Origin: Pontibacter ummariensis
Lineage (GTDB): Bacteria > Bacteroidota > Bacteroidia > Cytophagales > Hymenobacteraceae
Assembly: GCF_900188175.1 (NCBI RefSeq)
Contig: NZ_FZOQ01000020.1
Span: 1-64,000, forward strand
Reading direction: 5' to 3'
DNA: 64,000 nt
The notes below the pieces were generated by a model. The model was given only the letters and a program-made list of their open reading frames with translations, ran no database searches and was not told the origin of the DNA. The position numbers and the translations under genes were made by a program. Position 1 is the stretch's first letter. Every line of letters begins with the position of its first letter. This document shows, piece after piece, positions 57,530-64,000 of the stretch.

Positions 57530-57611
57530 GCGCACGTGGTGAAATCGGTAGACACGCCATCTTGAGGGGGTGGTGCCTTCGGGTGTGGGAGTTCGAATCT
57601 CCCCGTGCGCA
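57530..57611 (+). tRNA. tRNA-Leu (anticodon GAG)
   Basis: 82 nt: acceptor GCGCACG/CGTGCGC, D-arm with GGTAGAC, anticodon stem CCATC/GGTGG around TTGAGGG (anticodon GAG), variable arm TGCCTTCGGGTG, T-arm GGGAGTTCGAATCTCCC, no encoded CCA. Confidence 0.94.
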
Positions 57612-57916
57612 CTTTTCCTTTCTTGCTTCTCGTAAGAGGCAATATTTCGCTGAAGCCCTCTTTTCTCAGTAAACCGGCTTTCGTCTAGCTTTTAATTTCC
57701 TATCCAAGAATTTTGAATTTGTATCTGTGCTTGTGGAATAGCTAGCCTATAGCATCTGTGTAGGCTACCGTAGAAGTATCAAGCTTCTATTTCAGGTGCT
57801 GTATTTACGGGCTGTCCCACTCGTGTAAGGCATCCTCTTGAAGGGAAGATCAAGTCTAATTTACAGCACCAGCAGAGCAGTATCTCCACAGCCTTACTTA
57901 CCGGTGTGTATGCTTG
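57612..57916. other. Intergenic, no gene seen
   Basis: About 300 bp between tRNA-Leu(GAG) and the end of the minus-strand operon. No recognised RNA or strong hairpin. Confidence 0.4.
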
Positions 57917-59488
57917 TTAAGGTTGGGTGGCGAAAGGATTCTCCGGCTTTACCAGCAATACGTTCTCCCGCTCTACCACCACGGCGCCCGGGGCTGACCC
58001 TTTGGGCTTGCGCACCCATTTTTTAGGGGTGTGGATAACAGGACAGAGGGAGTCATTCTTACGCTTGCTGTAGTACGCTGCGAGCTGGGCTGCTTTTTCC
58101 AGTACAGTAGCAGGTATTGTTTTGCCGGCCTGGTGCTTGATCACCACATGAGAGCCGGATACATCTTTTGCATGCAGCCAGATGTCTTCTTTGTAGGTAT
58201 GGCGCTGGGTGAGCTCGTCGTTGTTTTTAGCGCTTTTCCCGACCAGTATCTTGTATCCCTCGCTTTCAAACACCCGGAAGGGGGCCTCTTGTTGGGCCTG
58301 CTGTTTGGTGGTAAGCAAAGAAGCGTATTCCCGCAGAAAAAGCTTTAAGCCCTTATAGTCCTGCACCTCTGCCAGGGCCTGCAAAGCATCCTCCAGCATG
58401 ATCACCTCTTCCAGCTTCCGTTCTACTTTCTCTTCGAGCTGCCTTACCTCTACGTGCTGGTTCTTTGCCTTGCGGTAAAGGCGCTCAGCCTGCTTCTGGG
58501 GCGTTTCGTTTTGCTTCAGCTTGTACACCCGGTCCTGGTCGGTGTAAAAGTCGTACAGCGTTACTTCTGTGGCGCGGGGAGGGATGTTGGAGAGGTTGGC
58601 CATGAGCACATCAGCTGTCTGGGAGTAAGAACGGTCGTGGCGTAGCTCCTGCAGCTTTTGCTCGCTTTGGTCCAGCACGGTTTGTGTAACATGGCGCTTT
58701 CGCTCCAGCTGTTGCTTTGCCTGCTCATACTGCCGCTCGAAACCTGTCTCTGAGAGATACAAGCGGGTGTAACTGTTGAGGGCTTCCAACGGGTCGGTAT
58801 AGGTATGCAGGACTTCGCCTAAGGGGAGGAGGGAGAGGCGAAGCTTTCCGTGCAGACGCAGGATGTAATAAGCGGGTGGAGCCAACAGTATGTCCAGCAT
58901 GTCCTGTACCAACTCCCACCTCTCCTCCAGTGACGCCTGCCCGTAGTTCCGCTCCTGCAGGTAAAGGGCAGGAATATCGCCAAAGGTAGGGTACACCTTG
59001 CGCAGGTTTCCGTTTGCCGCCGCAAAGGCTTCGAAGTTCTGCATCAGCGGCCGGTCCATGTGCAGCGGATCTAGTTCTGCATCGCTGCGAAACTTATTCT
59101 GGAAGAGCTCCAAGGCTTCGTTTCCCTGGTACAGAATGATGTTGGACCGATTGCCAAATAACTTAAACAGCAGCAGAAAGCCCTCTGAAAGCCGGAGGTA
59201 AAAGCTTCGTTCGTTCTGGTGCTGTACCACGTCTTGCACTTCCTGCCCCTGCAGGGCTTGCATCAAGTCTACGCTGTTGGCGCGGGCCCGGTGGAAGTCG
59301 GCAGGAAAAGACAGGGAAGCGAATTGCGAGGTGAGCAAAGCCCTGATGTACAACTCCTGTTCCGGACTGGCAAAGCCCAGGATTAGCTCATCTTTATTCT
59401 GGCTAAAAGCCGTGGCTACCTGCATGCCTGTTAGCTTTGGGCGCAGGGACTGGGTTAGTTGCCGTAAAAAGTAGTAGTTCTGATGCAC
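57917..59488 (-). CDS. NFACT family (RqcH/NEMF-like) protein
   Basis: A 523-aa protein. The NFACT-N domain ('MHQNYYFLRQLTQSLRPKLTGMQVATAFSQNKDELILGFA', 'ERSFYLRLSEGFLLLFKLFGNRSNIILYQ') is followed by coiled coil (about 250-385) and the C-terminal NFACT-R domain ('FRVFESEGYKILVGKSAKNNDELTQRHTYKEDIWLHAKDVSGSHVVIK', 'AAQLAAYYSKRKNDSLCPVIHTPKKWVRKPKGSAPGAV'). RqcH marks stalled nascent chains on large ribosomal subunits by Ala-tailing. The signature HA-x-D-x-SGSHV is present. It is the last gene of a five-gene minus-strand operon, directly abutting the MBL gene. Confidence 0.85.
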   Translation of the reverse strand: MHQNYYFLRQLTQSLRPKLTGMQVATAFSQNKDELILGFASPEQELYIRALLTSQFASLSFPADFHRARANSVDLMQALQGQEVQDVVQHQNERSFYLRLSEGFLLLFKLFGNRSNIILYQGNEALELFQNKFRSDAELDPLHMDRPLMQNFEAFAAANGNLRKVYPTFGDIPALYLQERNYGQASLEERWELVQDMLDILLAPPAYYILRLHGKLRLSLLPLGEVLHTYTDPLEALNSYTRLYLSETGFERQYEQAKQQLERKRHVTQTVLDQSEQKLQELRHDRSYSQTADVLMANLSNIPPRATEVTLYDFYTDQDRVYKLKQNETPQKQAERLYRKAKNQHVEVRQLEEKVERKLEEVIMLEDALQALAEVQDYKGLKLFLREYASLLTTKQQAQQEAPFRVFESEGYKILVGKSAKNNDELTQRHTYKEDIWLHAKDVSGSHVVIKHQAGKTIPATVLEKAAQLAAYYSKRKNDSLCPVIHTPKKWVRKPKGSAPGAVVVERENVLLVKPENPFATQP

Positions 59489-60253
59489 TTATACTTCTAT
59501 CTGTAGGCCATCATAGCCTAGTCGGATAAATTCGGGCAGTTCTGCCTCTACTTCACGGTGCAGGCCCATGAGGTGGCTGATATGGGTGAGATAGGCCTGC
59601 TCCGGTTGCAGTTCCTCCAGCAGCGCCACTGCTTCCTCCAACGAGAAATGCGAGATGTGAGGTTCATGCCGGAGGGCATCCAGCACAATCACTTTAGAGC
59701 CTTTTACTTTTTCCTTTTCCTCCTCCGAAATGAAATTGGCATCCGTGATATAGGAAAAATCGCCTACCCGGTAGCCAAGTACCGGCAACCTGTAGTGCAT
59801 GACCCGGATTGGCGTGAACAGGACACCTTCTACCTCAAACGGCCCGAGGCCATCAATTGTGTGCAGGCGCACCTGGGGGATACCCGGATATTTGAAATCG
59901 GCAAAGATGTAGGAGAACTCCTGCTTTAGCTGTTTTAATACGCGCTCTTCGGCATACAGGGGCATGTCTTTGCGCTGAGAGAAATTGTAGGCACGGATGT
60001 CATCAAGGCCGGCGGTGTGGTCCTTGTGCTCATGGGTAAACACCAGGGCGTCCAGTGTTTTAATGCGCTCGCGCAGCACCTGCTGCCTAAAGTCCGGGCC
60101 GGAGTCAATGATAATGCTCTTACCCGCTACCTCCAGGTGCACCGACACACGCAAGCGCTGGTCACGATAGTCTACAGAACGGCAAACCTCGCAGGAGCAC
60201 CCGATAACCGGTACGCCCTGCGAGGTGCCTGTGCCTAGCAATGTTACTTTCAA
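59489..60253 (-). CDS. MBL-fold metal-dependent hydrolase (PhnP-like)
   Basis: A 254-aa metallo-beta-lactamase-fold enzyme: 'LLGTGTSQGVPVIGCSCEVCRSVDYRDQRLR' (start with a Cys pair, as in PhnP), 'IIIDSGPDFRQQVLRERI', the metal motif 'VFTHEHKDHTAGLDDIRAYN', 'VMHYRLPVLGYRVGDFSYITDANFI', and 'AYLTHISHLMGLHREV'. PhnP-like enzymes cleave cyclic phosphodiesters; the exact substrate is unknown. It overlaps the 91-aa gene by four bases (ATGA) and abuts the NFACT gene. Confidence 0.9.
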   Translation of the reverse strand: MKVTLLGTGTSQGVPVIGCSCEVCRSVDYRDQRLRVSVHLEVAGKSIIIDSGPDFRQQVLRERIKTLDALVFTHEHKDHTAGLDDIRAYNFSQRKDMPLYAEERVLKQLKQEFSYIFADFKYPGIPQVRLHTIDGLGPFEVEGVLFTPIRVMHYRLPVLGYRVGDFSYITDANFISEEEKEKVKGSKVIVLDALRHEPHISHFSLEEAVALLEELQPEQAYLTHISHLMGLHREVEAELPEFIRLGYDGLQIEV

Positions 60254-60525
60254 TTAACTTTTTCCTGGTTACAGATTTGCTGGTAAAGCTGGCGGCTTTT
60301 CTCGCTTAGCTGTTCCTCGTTTACTGCTATGCTGCGCAGGATATCGTACAGGCAGTTGATCTTGCCCTCCAGGCTGTAGTACTTGTTTACCACAGCTACG
60401 CGCATATCCTTGAGCACACAGTACCCGGCTTTAAAATTGCCTTTTTCGTAGCGCAGCACAAAATCCGACTCTGCAAAAATATCCTCCAGCTTATTTAAGA
60501 ATGGCCGCGTGTACTTAAGCTCCAT
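60250..60525 (-). CDS. Small conserved hypothetical protein
   Basis: A 91-aa protein: 'MELKYTRPFLNKLEDIFAESDFVLRYEKGNFKAGYCVLKDMRVAVVNKYYSLEGKINCLYDILRSI'. The pattern recalls a small Bacteroidota family encoded near MBL hydrolases. It has no signal or membrane segment. It begins one base after the response-regulator stop and overlaps the MBL gene by four bases, so it belongs to the operon. Confidence 0.7.
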   Translation of the reverse strand: MELKYTRPFLNKLEDIFAESDFVLRYEKGNFKAGYCVLKDMRVAVVNKYYSLEGKINCLYDILRSIAVNEEQLSEKSRQLYQQICNQEKVN

Positions 60526-60906
60526 TTACTTTCCTGTATACTTTTTTACTGTCTCTACAAGCAGGTCAAAATCCAGCGGCTTGGGCAGGTAATCGTTCAC
60601 ACCGGCTTCTTTAAAGTCCTCCATGCTGTAGTTGTTCGCGTTGCCGGTCACAGCAATGATCGGGATATTGGCAATGTCCTTGTCCTTGTGCGCGCGAATC
60701 TCACGGGTACAGTCCATCCCGTTCTTTACGGGTATGTTCAGGTCCATTAAAATCGCATCGATCTTGTTACTCTCAACCTGCTTTATCACTTCGCCGCCGT
60801 TTTTGGCAACCAAGATTTTATAGTTTTGGAGCTCTAGGATCTTCTTTGTCAGGTTAAGGATAACAGAGCTATCCTCAGCGATCAAAATAGTTTTGCTTTC
60901 GGCCAT
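60526..60906 (-). CDS. CheY-like response regulator
   Basis: A 126-aa single receiver domain: 'ILIAEDSSVILNLTKKILELQNYKILVAKNGGEVI', phospho-Asp in 'AILMDLNIPVKNGMD', 'IIAVTGNANN', 'GVNDYLPKPLDFDLLVE'. No output domain. It starts three bases after the stop of the large hybrid kinase, so it is likely its phospho-acceptor or a shuttle in a multi-step relay. Confidence 0.92.
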   Translation of the reverse strand: MAESKTILIAEDSSVILNLTKKILELQNYKILVAKNGGEVIKQVESNKIDAILMDLNIPVKNGMDCTREIRAHKDKDIANIPIIAVTGNANNYSMEDFKEAGVNDYLPKPLDFDLLVETVKKYTGK

Positions 60907-60909
60907 GTG

Positions 60910-63900
60910 CTAACTGAATATAATGTCCTTGTAAGATTTTCGATAGTTTTCGTAATGTGTCTGCAATTTGGAGAAATTTTCGTCTATATGCTCCAAGTGG
61001 TCCTGCTTAATGTCCTGCTCTAATTGCTTGGCAAGTTCGGCGAGAGGGTTTATACCTAGGGTGAAACCCGTACCTTTAAGCTGATGCAATGTACTTAAAA
61101 TACCTTTGTAATGTTGTGCTTGAAGCTCTTTTTTGGCCTCCTCCAACAGCTCACCGGCCTCCTCTTCAAATTCAGCATATAATTGCTTGGCAAAATCCTC
61201 CCCGCCTATTTGCTTGAGTTGCGCTACTACCTGCAGGTCAACGATGGGCGTCGCAGCTGCCTCTTCTGTCGGGGCTTGTTCAGAACCTGCCGCTTGTTCT
61301 GCAGGCTGCGTCATTTGCTCCCATTTCGTGATCATGGCATGCAAGTCGGCACTTTTAACCGGTTTGGAGATGTAATCGTCCATGCCCTGGCTCATAAACT
61401 TCTCGGCGTCATCCTTCATGGAGTAAGCCGTCATAGCCACTACCGGAGGGCAACTGCTTCCCAGTTTCTCCTTGATTTGCAGGGTAGCCGTTACACCATC
61501 CATCTCGGGCATCTGAATGTCCATGAAAATGACCTGGTACTTGTTGGCGACTGCTAGCTCTATGGCCTCATATCCGTTGGAAGCCACATCGATGCGGCAC
61601 CCCAACCGCTCCAATAGCTTTTGCGCTACTTTCTGGTTGATCTGGTTATCGTCTACCAGCAGTACGTAGGGGTTGTTATCCAACGCTTTGGGCTCTGCCT
61701 TCTGGTGCTGCTGGCGCTGTTGCTGCTCCTCCACTTCAGTAGCGTTGGCGAGGCGCACCTTTATGTTAAACCAAAACGTGCTGCCGTCCCCGTCCCGGGA
61801 CTCTACGCCAATGTCTCCGCCCAGCAGGTGGGAGAGCTGCCTGGAGATGGCCAGGCCAAGCCCCGTGCCCCCGAAAGTCTTTGTAGACGAATTGTCCAGC
61901 TGGGTAAAATCGTTGAAGAGCAGCTGCTGGTCTTCCGGTGAGATGCCGATACCTGTGTCCTTCACACGCACGTGCAGCCTGTAGTACTGCTTGGCGAGTG
62001 GCTCGGCATGCACAGATACCTTGATTTCCCCGGCATTCGTGAACTTAATGGCATTAGAGGTAAGGTTGGAGAGGATCTGCAGCAGGCGCGTCTCGTCGGT
62101 TATGATATGGCGGGGCGTACCCGGCGCGATGCTATAGCTAAGGGCTAAGTCTTTCTGTTGTGCCCGGTTCACGAACAGGGAGTAAATCTTATCGAGCGTC
62201 TCGTGCAGGTCTACACCGCTTTCGTGCAGTACCAGCTTGCCAGCCTGCATCTTGCTCAGGTCCAGGATGTCGTTCAGGATGGCCAGCAGGGCATCCGAGG
62301 ACTTGCGGAGGGTATCGATATAGTCTCGTTGCTCCGGATCCACGTTCACCTGGCTCAGGAGGTCTATCATGCCGATGATGCCGTTCATTGGGGTGCGCAG
62401 CTCGTGGCTCATGTTGGCCAGGAACTGGTCCTTCACTTTCAGCAGGTTCTCGGCCTCCTCTTTTGACTTTAGCAAGGCCATCTGCGTACGCTTCAGCTCT
62501 GATACGTCGCGCACCACGCCTTCCATGGCGATAGGCTTACCCAGCTCGTTAAACACCAATTTAGAGTCCAGCAGTACGGTTCGGGTCGAGCCATCCTTGC
62601 TGATCATTTCCACTTCCATGTCACGAAGACTGTATTCTTTCAGTAAGCGCTCGCGGACGTCCATCTGCACCTCGGGGCTGGAATAAAACTGTGCGGCTTT
62701 CAGGCCCAGTACCTCCCCTTCGGTGTAGCCGAAAAGCTGGTAGATGGAAGGGCTGACCAGCTCAATCGTACCGTCCATGGCACAGCGGTAGTACACATCC
62801 TGGAAAGACTCGAAAATGTGGCGGAACTTCTCTTCGTTCTCCGCCAGGGCCAGCTGCGACTTCTTCTTATCGGTGATGTCCAGGGCTATGCCCGAGATCT
62901 CCTCAAAGCTACCGTCGTTCAGGTAAATCGGGTTGAGGTACACTTCCCGCCAGGTATCCTTGCTTTGCAGGTATATTTCGAAGTGCTGTGGCTTACCGCT
63001 AAAGGCCAGCTTGTACTTATCCTCCCAAAAGGTATAGGAGTTCTCGTGCACAGCTACAATGGCGGTATCGTCCAAAGGCATGTGTAACTGCAGCGGGTGG
63101 CCGCTACGTGCCTCAAAAGACGAGGCAAAGTTGCGGTTAAATGAGGTAAGCTCGTAGTTGCGGTTCAAGGACCACATATGGTGCGTACCACTCTCGAAGA
63201 TAGCGTTTAAGCGTGCGTTCTGGGTGTTGATCTGCTCTTCGTTGCGCTTGCGCTCGATGGCCAACGCCACCTGGTTCGAGATAAAGTGCAGAATCTCAAT
63301 GTCTGTGTGCACATAGGCATCCGCATTCTGATAATCCTGCAGGGTGATTACCCCGATGATGCGGTCCCCGATAGCCAGCGGCGAGCACAGGATAACCTCC
63401 GGGAGGGCGCCAAACACGGTAAATCCCTCTTTCTCCGAGAGCGTTTGCAGCTCCTGTTTCTGCATGTACAGCGGCTTGCCCGTCTCAATAATGTACTCCG
63501 AAAGCCCCACGGAAAAAGGACGCTGTATCTGTGCCTTGGAGGACTTGTCGATAAACTGGTCTACCAGGTACACAAAGTTGAGGTACCTGTGCTCGTTATC
63601 GCAGAGGGCAATGTAAATGTTGCGTGTTTCGATGATCTTGCTCAGCTCGCGGTGAATGGCGGAGTAAAGCGAGTTCAGGTCCTTGCTGCTTATGGCCAGG
63701 TTTGCAATACTGTAGTATACCTTCTGCAGTCGCTCCGCCTTGATGCGGTCTGTGATGTCGTGCAGGATGGCACGGGTGGCGACAGGCTTGCTGTCCTGCC
63801 AGCTGCAGGTAATACTGCCGATCAGGTGCACCGGCTTACCGGCCTTGGTCAGAAACACCGTTTCGATCTTGTTCACGTTTTCCCCCTTATACAAGTTCCG

Positions 63901-64000
63901 GAGCTGGTATATGAGCTTCGCCTTGTAGTAAGGGTGTACGATGTCGTTCAGGGTCAGGGCCTCGATGTCCTGGTCGGTATAGCCCAGTCGGTCTTTCCAG
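60910..64000 (-). CDS. Multi-PAS/GAF hybrid histidine kinase with receiver and HPt (partial, runs off the right edge)
   Basis: At least 1029 residues; the reading frame stays open to base 64000, so the N-terminus lies outside. From the left of the protein: a PAS segment ('GYTDQDIEALTLNDIVHPYYKAKLI'), a GAF domain ('DLNSLYSAIHRELSKIIETRNIYIALCD'), two more PAS domains with PAC ends, a dimerisation domain ('FLANMSHELRTPMNGIIGMIDLL'), HATPase ('VKDTGIGIS', 'GGTGLGLAIS'), a receiver ('IFMDIQMPEMDGVT') and a C-terminal HPt with 'LHQLKGTGFTLG'. It signals through its own receiver-HPt relay, probably to the adjacent CheY-like protein. It is the first gene seen of the five-gene operon. Confidence 0.92.
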   Translation of the reverse strand, partial: WKDRLGYTDQDIEALTLNDIVHPYYKAKLIYQLRNLYKGENVNKIETVFLTKAGKPVHLIGSITCSWQDSKPVATRAILHDITDRIKAERLQKVYYSIANLAISSKDLNSLYSAIHRELSKIIETRNIYIALCDNEHRYLNFVYLVDQFIDKSSKAQIQRPFSVGLSEYIIETGKPLYMQKQELQTLSEKEGFTVFGALPEVILCSPLAIGDRIIGVITLQDYQNADAYVHTDIEILHFISNQVALAIERKRNEEQINTQNARLNAIFESGTHHMWSLNRNYELTSFNRNFASSFEARSGHPLQLHMPLDDTAIVAVHENSYTFWEDKYKLAFSGKPQHFEIYLQSKDTWREVYLNPIYLNDGSFEEISGIALDITDKKKSQLALAENEEKFRHIFESFQDVYYRCAMDGTIELVSPSIYQLFGYTEGEVLGLKAAQFYSSPEVQMDVRERLLKEYSLRDMEVEMISKDGSTRTVLLDSKLVFNELGKPIAMEGVVRDVSELKRTQMALLKSKEEAENLLKVKDQFLANMSHELRTPMNGIIGMIDLLSQVNVDPEQRDYIDTLRKSSDALLAILNDILDLSKMQAGKLVLHESGVDLHETLDKIYSLFVNRAQQKDLALSYSIAPGTPRHIITDETRLLQILSNLTSNAIKFTNAGEIKVSVHAEPLAKQYYRLHVRVKDTGIGISPEDQQLLFNDFTQLDNSSTKTFGGTGLGLAISRQLSHLLGGDIGVESRDGDGSTFWFNIKVRLANATEVEEQQQRQQHQKAEPKALDNNPYVLLVDDNQINQKVAQKLLERLGCRIDVASNGYEAIELAVANKYQVIFMDIQMPEMDGVTATLQIKEKLGSSCPPVVAMTAYSMKDDAEKFMSQGMDDYISKPVKSADLHAMITKWEQMTQPAEQAAGSEQAPTEEAAATPIVDLQVVAQLKQIGGEDFAKQLYAEFEEEAGELLEEAKKELQAQHYKGILSTLHQLKGTGFTLGINPLAELAKQLEQDIKQDHLEHIDENFSKLQTHYENYRKSYKDIIFS

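Noticed and set aside
1-64000. CRISPR array or cas genes
   Set aside because: No regularly spaced direct repeats of 25-40 bp and no Cas-like proteins were seen; the repeats present are palindromes, att sites or tRNA copies.

Overview
The window looks like chromosomal DNA of a Bacteroidota (Bacteroidetes) bacterium, most likely a Pontibacter-like member of the Hymenobacteraceae. That placement is an inference. It rests on protein style (DUF4168, DUF1080, Bacteroidota-type ComEC, an NFACT protein next to an MBL hydrolase), on TTTG-N19-TAnnTTTG promoters in front of tRNA genes, and on weak Shine-Dalgarno sites. It opens in the last bases of a 5S rRNA gene, so an rRNA operon ends at the left edge.

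Layout. 1-8.1 kb: housekeeping and small secreted proteins (DUF4168, the M3 peptidase Dcp, a Rof-like protein, a TolB-like beta-propeller, an NTF2-like protein). 8.3-18.9 kb: a signalling block. A 1337-aa hybrid histidine kinase with a NIT-like sensor, GAF domain, Glu/Gln-rich coiled coil and three receivers overlaps a CheR methyltransferase, a receiver-less CheB methylesterase and a receiver-kinase fusion. A GAF-PAS kinase follows, flanked by two homologous STAS-like proteins. 19.1-23.3 kb: a DUF1080 protein, a divergent AraC regulator and a 622-aa PLP enzyme.

23.44-38.09 kb: an AT-rich composite genomic island against tRNA-Leu(CAA). It is built of at least three stacked units. (1) A left remnant holds the last third of an HUH Rep gene, a small Zn-binding protein and a PARIS-type AriA/AriB pair, and ends in an att-like repeat. 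(2) A serine-recombinase unit carries a DUF4297 nuclease and a Rad50/SMC-like ATPase (Lamassu-like). (3) An apparently intact 6-kb element carries a tyrosine recombinase, a 305-aa protein, an excisionase-like HTH, a 100-aa protein, an HUH rolling-circle Rep, the same Zn-binding protein and a GmrSD-like DUF262/HNH protein, and ends in the same att-like repeat. Units 1 and 3 share a backbone but carry different defence cargo in the same slot, between the Zn-protein gene and the att repeat. This is the most interesting feature of the window.

38.2-64 kb: core chromosome again. It holds hscB, an ankyrin protein-hemA-catalase group (heme and peroxide), a SAM hydroxide adenosyltransferase, phoH, a GNAT, comEC, thiL, rlmD, an SDR, two identical tRNA-Lys(UUU) genes, an ABC-2 type exporter, tRNA-Leu(GAG), and a tight minus-strand operon: multi-PAS hybrid kinase (running off the right edge), CheY-like regulator, 91-aa protein, MBL hydrolase, NFACT protein.

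How parts fit: the kinase/CheR/CheB block has no visible chemoreceptor and probably runs a methylation-tuned phosphorelay. The island is an anti-phage hotspot whose three cassettes act at different levels: toprim-like toxic effector, SMC-nuclease, and modification-dependent nuclease.
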